DNA of 8,724 nt from Gammaproteobacteria bacterium (GTDB lineage: Bacteria > Pseudomonadota > Gammaproteobacteria > Arenicellales > JAOTYS01), in contig JAOTYS010000177.1 in assembly GCA_029861795.1 (NCBI GenBank), forward strand, positions 1-8,724. The letters are read 5' to 3'. Below are positions 1 through 5,850 of this stretch, piece after piece. Each line of letters opens with the position of its first letter. The stretch's first letter is position 1. The notes beneath the pieces are model-generated. The model was not told where the DNA came from. It ran no database searches and saw only the letters and a program-made list of their open reading frames with translations. A program made the position numbers and the translations under genes.

Positions 1-389
1 CACCTTTTTTTCTATGCCAAACAGCCGCACCTGAGCTGCGAAAACACAAAGGCTGCGTCGTCAACATATGCGATATCTATGCCGAACGCCCGCTCGGCCT
101 GCATCCCGTCTACTGCGCTACCAAGGCCGGCTTAGTCTCACTGACTCGATCCCTGGCAGCAGACCTGGCACCGGCAATCAGGGTCAACGGAATCTCCCCG
201 GGCGCAATACTCTGGCCAGAAAATGATAGCGATCAAGAGTCACAACAAGACATCATGTCGCGCACTCCTCTTAAATCACTAGGAGATCCTACAGATATCG
301 CAAAGACCGCTTTGTTTTTGGTTAGAGACGGATCGTTCGTCTCAGGGCAAGTGATCGCGGTGGACGGTGGCAGATCTGTGGTGCCGTGA
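1..389 (+). CDS. folM: Pteridine reductase, short-chain dehydrogenase family (5'-truncated)
   Basis: This is the C-terminal part (about 128 residues) of an NADPH-dependent short-chain dehydrogenase whose start lies left of the window; the reading frame is open from base 3 to the TGA at 387-389. It is probably a pteridine reductase reducing dihydrofolate or dihydropterins. The visible part has the VNICD segment, an Asp followed 13 residues later by the Tyr of the YCATK motif (YxxxK), then RVNGISPGAILWPE and a terminal SGQVIAVDGGRS. An Asp in place of the usual catalytic Ser, with this Asp-Tyr spacing, is the hallmark of the PTR1/FolM group rather than FabG-type ketoreductases. The adjacent folK and folB fit a pterin role. 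The Rossmann nucleotide-binding half is not visible, so cofactor preference cannot be read. The gene converges on folK with a 52-base spacer. Family is firm; the folM symbol is by similarity of motif. Confidence 0.85.
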   Translation, partial: PFFLCQTAAPELRKHKGCVVNICDIYAERPLGLHPVYCATKAGLVSLTRSLAADLAPAIRVNGISPGAILWPENDSDQESQQDIMSRTPLKSLGDPTDIAKTALFLVRDGSFVSGQVIAVDGGRSVVP

Positions 390-421
390 CGGAGCGCAAC
401 GATCTTAAGAGTATTCACCCG

Positions 422-437
422 CTTGGCTAAAGCCAAG
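422..437. terminator. Hairpin between convergent folM and folK
   Basis: CTTGGC (422-427) and GCCAAG (432-437) form a perfect 6-bp stem around TAAA; the symmetry extends to 7 bp around AA. It sits in the short space between two converging genes, where a two-way terminator would be expected. There is no T-run on either side, so it is not a classical intrinsic terminator. Its role as a terminator or mRNA 3' end is inferred from position. Confidence 0.4.
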
Positions 438-441
438 ACCG

Positions 442-936
442 TCACTTCTCCCATTTGAACTCGACCTGCCGCAAGCGTTGCTCCTGGTCGCCAAAGTTCT
501 GCCAACACTCCCGCAAGGTGACGCCTTTTCCCGGATGATTCAATCGAGGGGCAAGCTCACTCAAAGGACACAACACGAAAGCGTACCGTTCAATTTCTGG
601 ACGCGGAATATCCACACCGTCTTCATGGCGAACCATATCACCGTACAACAATACATCCAGATCAAGGGTGCGCGCTTCGAATCGTTTGGTTCCGGGGACC
701 CGCCCATGCTCCCGCTCGATCCTATGTAAGTTATCGATCACTTTTTTAACATTCGAGTCGGTATCGAAGGCCACGACAAGATTGAAAAAAGGAGCGCCGT
801 CGAATCCCACGGATTCGCTCTCGTAGACTCGAGAAGTCTCTATCGGACCGTACAATGCTCGCAAACATTGTACGCCGGAACGGATGTTGCGCTCCCGATC
901 GATGTTGCTGCCGACACTGACGAAGACCTGCGGCAC
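442..936 (-). CDS. folK: 2-amino-4-hydroxy-6-hydroxymethyldihydropteridine pyrophosphokinase (HPPK)
   Basis: HPPK transfers pyrophosphate from ATP to 6-hydroxymethyl-7,8-dihydropterin, the step after FolB in cytosolic folate synthesis. The 164-residue product (E. coli 159) starts with the family's VSVGSN strand and carries the signature RFEARTLDLDVLLYGD at 85-100. By alignment to E. coli, R85 and R89 correspond to R88 and R92, and D92 and D94 to the Mg-binding D95 and D97. The position of E. coli His115 is occupied by Arg112 (IPRPE), which is unusual for the best-studied enzymes. The start is GTG at 934-936, directly after the TGA of folB with no gap, which makes translational coupling likely. 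An ATG start elsewhere would lose the conserved N-terminal strand. A second HPPK may exist elsewhere in the genome, as in Pseudomonas; the window cannot show it. Confidence 0.93.
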   Translation of the reverse strand: MPQVFVSVGSNIDRERNIRSGVQCLRALYGPIETSRVYESESVGFDGAPFFNLVVAFDTDSNVKKVIDNLHRIEREHGRVPGTKRFEARTLDLDVLLYGDMVRHEDGVDIPRPEIERYAFVLCPLSELAPRLNHPGKGVTLRECWQNFGDQEQRLRQVEFKWEK

Positions 937-1293
937 TCAGCCCGACTCGCCACGCTCTATGATCACACCCACATCCCTAGCACCGCGAATCGCACCTACT
1001 TTGTTTACCGTTACCCGACACCACGGGACCGCGAATTCCTCAACTAAGATGTTAGCCACTGCCTCGGCGAACGACTCGATCAATTTGAACTGCGAATCTT
1101 TAGCGTAGCCTATGAGACGCTTAGCGACGGCCTTGTAGTTCAAAGTGTCCTCCAAAGCATCTGTCGCTGCGGCGCGTTTGATGTCGGAAGCCATTTCGAG
1201 ATCGATCACCAGCGTCTGGGTAATGCGTCGTTCCCATTCCCATACCCCGATTACGCATTCTAATTTGAGTCCGTGCAGATAGATTATGTCCAT
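937..1293 (-). CDS. folB: Dihydroneopterin aldolase
   Basis: FolB cleaves 7,8-dihydroneopterin to 6-hydroxymethyl-7,8-dihydropterin and glycolaldehyde, supplying the substrate of FolK, and can epimerise at C2'. The 118-residue product (E. coli about 122) has the tunnel-fold landmarks GVWEWERR (15-23), DTLNYKAVAKRL (49-60), LIESFAEAVA (71-80) and VNKVGAIRGA (96-105). Residues matching the E. coli active site are visible at E21, Y53, E73 and K98. It starts with ATG at 1291-1293. This start codon sits a few bases from a rightward ATG at 1286 that belongs to a spurious upstream extension of plsY. It is the first gene of a leftward folB-folK pair and is served by the candidate promoter at 1350-1378. 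The ribosome binding site is weak. Confidence 0.95.
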   Translation of the reverse strand: MDIIYLHGLKLECVIGVWEWERRITQTLVIDLEMASDIKRAAATDALEDTLNYKAVAKRLIGYAKDSQFKLIESFAEAVANILVEEFAVPWCRVTVNKVGAIRGARDVGVIIERGESG

Positions 1294-1349
1294 TGACGCT
1301 CAGCGCCTGATGAAGCTGATAAGGGGGATCTCAGTACCGCTGGCCGGCG

Positions 1350-1378
1350 ACTATAGCCCATCACACGATTCCTGTCTT
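1350..1378 (-). promoter_or_regulatory. Candidate sigma-70 promoter for folB-folK
   Basis: Read on the minus strand, AAGACA (1373-1378, four of six matches to TTGACA) is followed after exactly 17 bases by TATAGT (1350-1355, five of six matches to TATAAT). A transcript would start near 1343 and leave a leader of about 50 bases before folB. The -10 lies within the palindrome CTATAG. No operator was recognised. Confidence 0.55.
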
Positions 1379-1411
1379 GACGCACACGCACCCAAGCCCT
1401 CAAATACAATC

Positions 1412-2011
1412 ATGCTGAGCTTTCTTCTCCCACTAGGCGCCTATCTGTTGGGATCGATCTCAAGTGCAATAGTTGTATCCCGAATCATGGACTTGCCTGA
1501 TCCGCGGGAAGTGGGCTCGGGCAATCCCGGTGCGACCAACGTGTTGCGCCATGGGGGCAAAGCAGCGGCCACGCTCACACTTGTCGGCGACATCCTAAAA
1601 GGTTGTGTTCCGATAGTCGTCGCTCAACTATTGACTGACCGGCCTGCTGTCATCGCTGCAGCAGGACTGGCCACGTTTCTCGGCCACTTGTTTCCAGTTT
1701 TTTTTCGCTTTCAAGGCGGCAAAGGTGTGGCCACAGGGCTAGGGGTGTATCTCGGTCTGAGCCCCGTGCTTGGGCTGGGGCTGGTGTTGACTTGGTTAGC
1801 GGTGGCGGCGTTGTCCCGCTACTCGTCGCTAGCAGCTCTAGTTTCGGCGGCGCTGTCTCCAGTCTACGTCTGGTACCTGCTGCGCGAGCCCGCCTATCTC
1901 TGGTGCGCGGTCGTCATAACAGTGATTCTTTTCTGGCGTCACCGGACCAATGTCGTGAGACTGCTGTCAGGAAGCGAGAGCAAGATCAGCTTTAGTGTCA
2001 ACAAGGGCTAG
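1412..2011 (+). CDS. plsY: Acyl-phosphate:glycerol-3-phosphate acyltransferase PlsY
   Basis: PlsY is an inner-membrane enzyme that acylates glycerol-3-phosphate at sn-1 using acyl-phosphate (made by PlsX), starting phospholipid synthesis. The 199-residue product (E. coli 205) has the three cytoplasmic motifs of the family: [12 protein letters not shown] (35-46), QGGKGVATG (101-109) and [15 protein letters not shown] (177-191). These are separated by hydrophobic membrane segments at about 3-25, 52-73, 79-98, 114-134, 138-157 and 160-175. I chose ATG 1412 because the conserved N-terminal helix [18 protein letters not shown] begins there. A longer frame to 1286 adds 42 polar residues unlike the family and would overlap folB. 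No clear Shine-Dalgarno sequence precedes 1412. The stop TAG (2009-2011) overlaps the tsaD stop on the other strand by 3 bases. Confidence 0.95.
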   Translation: MLSFLLPLGAYLLGSISSAIVVSRIMDLPDPREVGSGNPGATNVLRHGGKAAATLTLVGDILKGCVPIVVAQLLTDRPAVIAAAGLATFLGHLFPVFFRFQGGKGVATGLGVYLGLSPVLGLGLVLTWLAVAALSRYSSLAALVSAALSPVYVWYLLREPAYLWCAVVITVILFWRHRTNVVRLLSGSESKISFSVNKG

Positions 2012-3033
2012 ACGGTGATCTGCATCGATGGCAATTCGTCAATCGACCAACGCGGTCTTACCGTGAATGCTAACTCCTCGGTTTGACCGGACTGCATTCG
2101 CTTCCAGCCGGTGTAAGCGATCATTGCGGCGTTATCGGTACAAAATTCTGGACGTGGAAAATAAACCTCTGCACCGAGCTGTCTCACCATATCCTCTAAG
2201 CGTTGCTGCAATAGAGTGTTTGCACTAACGCCTCCTGCCGCGACCAATCGCGCCTTGCCAGTCTGCTCCAAGGCGCGGCGTGACTTTAGAACCAAGGTGT
2301 CAACGGCTGCCTCCTGAAAGGCCCTAGCGATATCCGAGACTGTCTGACCATCGAGGTCGAAGGATCGCGCCGTATTCATTGCATGAGTTTTGAGACCGCT
2401 GAAGCTGAAATCCAAACCGGGACGATCCGTCATAGGTCGCGGAAAGCGAAACCTGCCGGGTCGACCCTGCCCGGCGACTTTAGCAATGGCGGGGCCACCT
2501 GGATAATCCAAGCCGAGCAGTTTCGCGACTTTGTCGAATGCCTCTCCCACGGCGTCATCTACTGATTCGCCAAGGACAATGTAGCGGCCAAGTCCACAGA
2601 CGTCCGCGAGCAATGTGTGGCCACCGGACACCAGCAGAGCCACGAACGGAAACGCTGGCGGATTGGGCTCCAGCATGGGGGCAAGCAGATGACCCTCCAT
2701 GTGATGTATCCCTAGAGCGGGCACCTGCCAGGACCATGCGAGGCTGCGTCCTAAGGCGGCCCCCACCAGCAACGCCCCAACAAGACCGGGACCCGCAGTA
2801 TAGGCTACAGCGTCAATGTTGTGAGGCTGGCCGCCCGTCTCCCTCAATACTGCCTTGATCAGAGGCAGAAGCTTACGAATATGGTCTCTCGCGGCAAGCT
2901 CAGGCACCACTCCACCGTATTCCTGGTGGACAATGACTTGAGAGTAGGTCTTATGGGCGACCAAACCCAACCGCTCATCATAGATCGCAGCCGCGGTATC
3001 GTCGCACGAGGTCTCAATTCCCAACACACGCAT
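2008..3033 (-). CDS. tsaD: tRNA N6-threonylcarbamoyladenosine transferase TsaD
   Basis: TsaD (also called Gcp/YgjD) transfers the threonylcarbamoyl group from threonylcarbamoyl-AMP to A37 of ANN-decoding tRNAs, acting with TsaB and TsaE. The 341-residue product (E. coli 337) begins with the ASKHA-fold segment [13 protein letters not shown]. It has the metal-binding [10 protein letters not shown] with H111 and H115, SGGHT (136-140), [11 protein letters not shown] (206-216), [11 protein letters not shown] (265-275) and D300 in [10 protein letters not shown], matching E. coli H111, H115 and D300 in number. This supports ATG 3031-3033 as the start. It is a single gene reading left, divergent from rpsU and convergent with plsY. 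The stop codons of tsaD and plsY share bases, leaving no room for a terminator between the two genes. The tRNA at 7758 reads an ANN codon and so is a potential TsaD substrate. Confidence 0.97.
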   Translation of the reverse strand: MRVLGIETSCDDTAAAIYDERLGLVAHKTYSQVIVHQEYGGVVPELAARDHIRKLLPLIKAVLRETGGQPHNIDAVAYTAGPGLVGALLVGAALGRSLAWSWQVPALGIHHMEGHLLAPMLEPNPPAFPFVALLVSGGHTLLADVCGLGRYIVLGESVDDAVGEAFDKVAKLLGLDYPGGPAIAKVAGQGRPGRFRFPRPMTDRPGLDFSFSGLKTHAMNTARSFDLDGQTVSDIARAFQEAAVDTLVLKSRRALEQTGKARLVAAGGVSANTLLQQRLEDMVRQLGAEVYFPRPEFCTDNAAMIAYTGWKRMQSGQTEELAFTVRPRWSIDELPSMQITV

Positions 3034-3079
3034 GATGATTAGACCGTTAAGCCCACCTACTCGAAACTTTAGGGGGTTA

Positions 3080-3108
3080 TGTACAAAGAACGGCGGAGAC
3101 TATAGAAT
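3080..3108 (+). promoter_or_regulatory. Candidate rpsU operon promoter with GC-rich discriminator
   Basis: TGTACA (3080-3085, four of six matches to -35) is followed after 17 bases by TAGAAT (3103-3108, five of six matches to -10). The bases after it, TGCGCGCC (3109-3116), form a GC-rich discriminator just before the expected start near 3115. Such discriminators are typical of ribosomal-gene promoters under ppGpp/DksA (stringent) control. No LexA box was recognised here, unlike the E. coli locus. Activity and control are inferred. Confidence 0.55.
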
Positions 3109-3127
3109 TGCGCGCCTTTCCCAGCAA
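3099..3127 (-). promoter_or_regulatory. Candidate tsaD promoter facing the rpsU promoter
   Basis: On the minus strand, TTGCTG (3122-3127) is followed after 17 bases by TATAGT (3099-3104, five of six matches to TATAAT). The -10 overlaps the rightward rpsU -10 around the palindrome CTATAG, so the two polymerase sites would compete. A start near 3092 gives a leader of about 60 bases for tsaD. Confidence 0.45.
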
Positions 3128-3143
3128 TAGAGGGTAGTGATTT

Positions 3144-3148
3144 GAGGT
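3144..3148 (+). promoter_or_regulatory. Ribosome binding site of rpsU
   Basis: GAGGT lies 7 bases before the ATG at 3156 and is the clearest Shine-Dalgarno match in the window. It fits the high expression of a ribosomal protein gene and fixes the rpsU start. Confidence 0.75.
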
Positions 3149-3155
3149 CCAATAG

Positions 3156-3371
3156 ATGCCGAGTGTGAGGGTACGGCCTGACGAGCCGTTTGACGTCATT
3201 TTACGTCGATTTCGTCGATCCTGCGAAAAGGCTGGAATTTTCACCGAGATCCGACGACGAGAAGCCTACGAAAAACCAACGACAATACGAAAGCGCAAAG
3301 CGGCAGCAGCCACCAAACGTGAGCAAAAGCGCGTTTCGCGCCAGGTAGCCCGCCGCACCCGATTGTATTAG
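3156..3371 (+). CDS. rpsU: 30S ribosomal protein S21
   Basis: S21 is a small basic protein of the 30S platform, near the 3' end of 16S rRNA, and helps mRNA binding at initiation. The product has 71 residues, the same as E. coli S21. It contains the conserved stretches [18 protein letters not shown] (10-27) and [11 protein letters not shown] (33-43), and ends in ARRTRLY. It is the first gene of the rpsU-yqeY-dnaG-rpoD cluster, the macromolecular synthesis operon, which couples translation, replication priming and transcription. A good Shine-Dalgarno sequence sits 7 bases before ATG 3156. A hairpin 7 bases after the stop may let rpsU be made in excess over the downstream genes, as is known for this operon in E. 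coli, though its sequence differs. Confidence 0.98.
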   Translation: MPSVRVRPDEPFDVILRRFRRSCEKAGIFTEIRRREAYEKPTTIRKRKAAAATKREQKRVSRQVARRTRLY

Positions 3372-3378
3372 CAATTTC

Positions 3379-3394
3379 AAGCCCGTAGGGGCTT
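3379..3394 (+). terminator. Hairpin between rpsU and yqeY, possible attenuator or mRNA 3' end
   Basis: AAGCCC (3379-3384) pairs perfectly with GGGCTT (3389-3394) around a GTAG loop. It begins 7 bases after the rpsU stop and is followed by CCACAG, not by Ts. It is therefore at best a leaky terminator or a stabilising/processing structure that would separate the abundant rpsU message from yqeY, dnaG and rpoD. The role is inferred from position. Confidence 0.4.
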
Positions 3395-3422
3395 CCACAG
3401 CCTCAGATAACAATACCAGGTA

Positions 3423-3872
3423 ATGAGCCTAGCTGAGCGCATCGCACAAGACATGAAAGGCGCGCTGAAAGGGCAAGACCACTCGCGGCTTAGCACCCTG
3501 CGAATGCTCCGCGCTGCGATACAACGCAAGGAAGTCGATGAGCGCATCACCCTGGATGATGACCAGGTGCTGGGGGTGATTCAGAAACTGGTGAAGCAGG
3601 GCCAGGACGCCATTTCTCAATTCGAAAAGGGTGCCCGTGCCGACCTAGTTGCCAAGGAATCCAAAGATCTTGAGGTATTAAAGAGCTATCTCCCTAAACC
3701 CCTAGCCGATGCGGAACTGGATGCATTAATCGACGAGGCTATTCAACAGGCCCAAGCGTCATCGGTACGGGATATGGGTAAAGTGATGGGCATACTTAAG
3801 TCTCGCGCCCAGGGTCGTGCGGATATGAGCGCGTTGAGCTCTAAAGTGAAGACCAGGCTTCAACCGACCTAA
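3423..3872 (+). CDS. yqeY: GatB/YqeY domain-containing protein
   Basis: This is a 149-residue YqeY-family protein, the usual length. The family resembles the C-terminal, tRNA-binding helical domain of the amidotransferase subunits GatB/GatE; the cellular role of free-standing YqeY is not settled. Landmarks are SRLSTLRMLRAAIQRKEVD (21-39), the central QKLVKQGQDAISQFEKGAR and the segment LEVLKSYLPKPLADAELDALI. The C-terminal part DMGKVMGILKSRAQGRADMS (117-136) matches the conserved family end. It lies 51 bases after rpsU and 133 bases before dnaG in the same direction. This insertion is absent from the E. coli operon but, from memory, present in Pseudomonas and other non-enteric gammaproteobacteria. 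The start ATG has only AGG 2 bases upstream, so translation may be modest. Confidence 0.93.
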   Translation: MSLAERIAQDMKGALKGQDHSRLSTLRMLRAAIQRKEVDERITLDDDQVLGVIQKLVKQGQDAISQFEKGARADLVAKESKDLEVLKSYLPKPLADAELDALIDEAIQQAQASSVRDMGKVMGILKSRAQGRADMSALSSKVKTRLQPT

Positions 3873-3990
3873 CCTTTGCCGCCTAACGACCTCCGGTAAA
3901 GTTGCGGTCAGGCAACACATACGCTGACGTGACGACCTCGGGATGAAGCTATCTCAGGGGCCGACAGATGTCTCGATTTCCCTTCACAAT

Positions 3991-3999
3991 TGCTACAAT
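3991..3999 (+). promoter_or_regulatory. Extended -10 element immediately upstream of dnaG
   Basis: TGCTACAAT matches the extended -10 pattern TGnTATAAT at all but one base. With usual spacing, transcription would begin at 4006, the A of the dnaG start codon, giving a leaderless message. There is no good -35 (extended -10 promoters can do without one) and no Shine-Dalgarno sequence for this start. Function is inferred. Confidence 0.4.
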
Positions 4000-4005
4000 T
4001 ACCTT

Positions 4006-5772
4006 ATGCCTGGCTCTATCCCGCGTGAGTTCATCGACGAGTTACTGACGCGAGTGGATATTGTCGATGTCATCGACGGCCGGGTGCCACTCACTCGCGC
4101 CGGTCGAGAACATAAGGCGCGTTGCCCATTCCACGAAGAACACACCCCCTCATTCACTGTCAGTCAAGATAAGCAGTTCTACCACTGCTTCGGTTGTGGG
4201 GCACACGGATCCGCCATCGGGTTCTTGATGGACTATGCCCACATGGAGTTTCGTGAAGCTGTCGAGGAACTTGCGGCGCAAGTCGGACTAAGCATCCCCC
4301 AGACGCGCTCGAGTGCGTCGACACTGCAATCCGCTGGGCCAGACTTGTTGACTACGCTACAGGACGCCGACCGTTACTTTCGGTCCCAGCTGCGCAAACA
4401 TCCGCAGGCAAGCACCGCTATCGAGTATCTAAAGTCGCGTGGACTCACCGGGGAAATTGCCGCGCAGTTCGGGATCGGATTTGCACCGAGTGGCTGGGAC
4501 AATCTACTGGGTGCCCTAGGCAAAGAGCAACAAAAGTGTCGCGCACTGCTGCAAGCCGGTCTCCTGGTTAGGAAGGATAACGGTAAGTACTATGACCGCT
4601 TTCGTGAGCGCATAATGTTCCCGATTCACGACTACCGAGGCCGAGTCGTGGGTTTTGGTGGGCGCGCCTTCGGCGAAGCGGAACCCAAATATCTCAATTC
4701 ACCCGAGACAGCGTTATTTCATAAAGGACACGAACTTTACGGCTTACACCGCTCCCGTGGTGCCATCAAGTCAGAGCAAAAGACACTAGTGGTGGAAGGT
4801 TACATGGATGTCATCGGGCTCGCTCAATTTGGCGTTAATAATGCGGTGGCCACGCTGGGAACGGCGACGACTCGCGCCCATTTAGAGCGCCTCTTTCGCT
4901 ATGCACCAGAAATCGTATTTTGCTTTGATGGAGATCGGGCCGGACGGGCTGCGGCGTGGCGGGCGCTACAGAACGCGTTGCCCAGTCTTCGCGATGGCCG
5001 TCAGGTGGCGTTTCTATTTCTGCCGGAAGGACAAGATCCTGACTCGCTAGTGAGGGAAGAAGGCGCCGGTGCTTTTGTGAATCGTATACACACAGCTCGG
5101 TCTTTTGCGGATTTCATGTTTCAAACTCTGTGCGAGAAAGTCGATCTAGAACGATTGGATGGACGGGCGAGGCTGGTGGAATTGGCGCGACCGCTGCTGA
5201 CAACGGTTCCGACGGGTGTACTACGTGAGCTACTGCTGGACCAACTCGCTCAATTGAGTCAGTCGAAGCGAGGGGCCTTGGGGGAACTGTTGGCCAATCC
5301 CACTGACACGAGTACACGCCAGCATCGACCGCAACGGCCAACCAAAGCTTATCCAGGCACAATTCGTAAATCGGCTATTCGAGACGCGGTCCAATTGCTG
5401 TTACACCACCCCCGTCTGGCATCCCTCACCGGTGACACACTATTCCTGCAGCAGGTGCGACTGCCGGGAGTGGAGCTGCTGGCGGCACTGCTGGATCAGC
5501 TCAAAGATAGCCCCAATCTGTCTACTGGCGCGGTGCTGGAGCGATTCCGTGAAACAGAGCATTATCCGCATTTACAGACTTTGGCTACTCGCGAGCACTT
5601 CGTTGACGAAAAAGACTTGGAAAATGAGTATTTAGGCCTTATTAATGCGGTTAAGCGGCAGCAATATAATCCACTTGTGGCTGAGTTCGAGGTGAAAAAT
5701 CCTGCGCCAAGTGAGATGTCAGAGGAACAAAAACAACGGGTGCGTGAGGCTTATTCGCCCCCGATAAATTAG
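4006..5772 (+). CDS. dnaG: DNA primase
   Basis: DnaG makes the RNA primers for replication and works at the fork with the DnaB helicase. The 588-residue product (E. coli 581) has three expected parts. The N-terminal CHC2 zinc-binding domain has ligands C40, H43, C61 and C64, the same numbers as in E. coli. The catalytic TOPRIM core carries EGYMDV with E264, FCFDGDRAG with D308 and D310, and the DPD at 344-346. The C-terminal region, about 450-588, would contact DnaB. The zinc numbering favours ATG 4006 over a longer frame from 3943, whose 21 extra residues are not family-like. No ribosome binding site precedes 4006; an extended -10 lies just before it. It is the third gene of the rpsU operon. 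A perfect TATAAT inside its 3' end may help transcribe rpoD. Confidence 0.97.
   Translation: MPGSIPREFIDELLTRVDIVDVIDGRVPLTRAGREHKARCPFHEEHTPSFTVSQDKQFYHCFGCGAHGSAIGFLMDYAHMEFREAVEELAAQVGLSIPQTRSSASTLQSAGPDLLTTLQDADRYFRSQLRKHPQASTAIEYLKSRGLTGEIAAQFGIGFAPSGWDNLLGALGKEQQKCRALLQAGLLVRKDNGKYYDRFRERIMFPIHDYRGRVVGFGGRAFGEAEPKYLNSPETALFHKGHELYGLHRSRGAIKSEQKTLVVEGYMDVIGLAQFGVNNAVATLGTATTRAHLERLFRYAPEIVFCFDGDRAGRAAAWRALQNALPSLRDGRQVAFLFLPEGQDPDSLVREEGAGAFVNRIHTARSFADFMFQTLCEKVDLERLDGRARLVELARPLLTTVPTGVLRELLLDQLAQLSQSKRGALGELLANPTDTSTRQHRPQRPTKAYPGTIRKSAIRDAVQLLLHHPRLASLTGDTLFLQQVRLPGVELLAALLDQLKDSPNLSTGAVLERFRETEHYPHLQTLATREHFVDEKDLENEYLGLINAVKRQQYNPLVAEFEVKNPAPSEMSEEQKQRVREAYSPPIN
5642..5670 (+). promoter_or_regulatory. 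Possible internal promoter for rpoD within dnaG
   Basis: TATAAT (5665-5670) is a perfect -10 consensus. TTAATG (5642-5647) lies 17 bases upstream but matches the -35 consensus at only three positions. The site is about 180 bases before rpoD. In E. coli, rpoD also has promoters inside dnaG, so the position is plausible, but a chance match within AT-rich codons is possible. Confidence 0.3.
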
Positions 5773-5850
5773 GGTGTCGACTCGTTTGTACGATATACTG
5801 ATGGGTTCGATTCATTTTTAATTAAAGTTTTAAGCTGAGATCGATTCCAT

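Noticed and set aside
1377..1410. TTGACG and TACAAT before plsY as a promoter
   Set aside because: The spacer is 22 bases, too long for sigma-70, and the -10 would put the start inside the coding region beyond the ATG.
1286..1411. Upstream extension of plsY from ATG 1286
   Set aside because: It adds 42 polar residues unlike PlsY, overlaps the folB start on the other strand and covers the folB promoter; the conserved first helix begins at 1412.
2538..2858. Plus-strand reading frame inside tsaD
   Set aside because: It is antisense to highly conserved TsaD motifs, with no recognisable product.
3034..3155. LexA operator upstream of rpsU, as in E. coli
   Set aside because: No CTGT-N8-ACAG pattern was found in the spacer.
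3943..4005. Upstream extension of dnaG from ATG 3943
   Set aside because: It adds 21 residues not found in primases. Starting at 4006 puts the zinc ligands at 40, 43, 61 and 64 as in E. coli.
5773..5850. TATACT at 5794-5799 as an rpoD promoter
   Set aside because: No acceptable -35 at 16 to 19 bases and no extended -10 TG; kept only as AT-rich leader.
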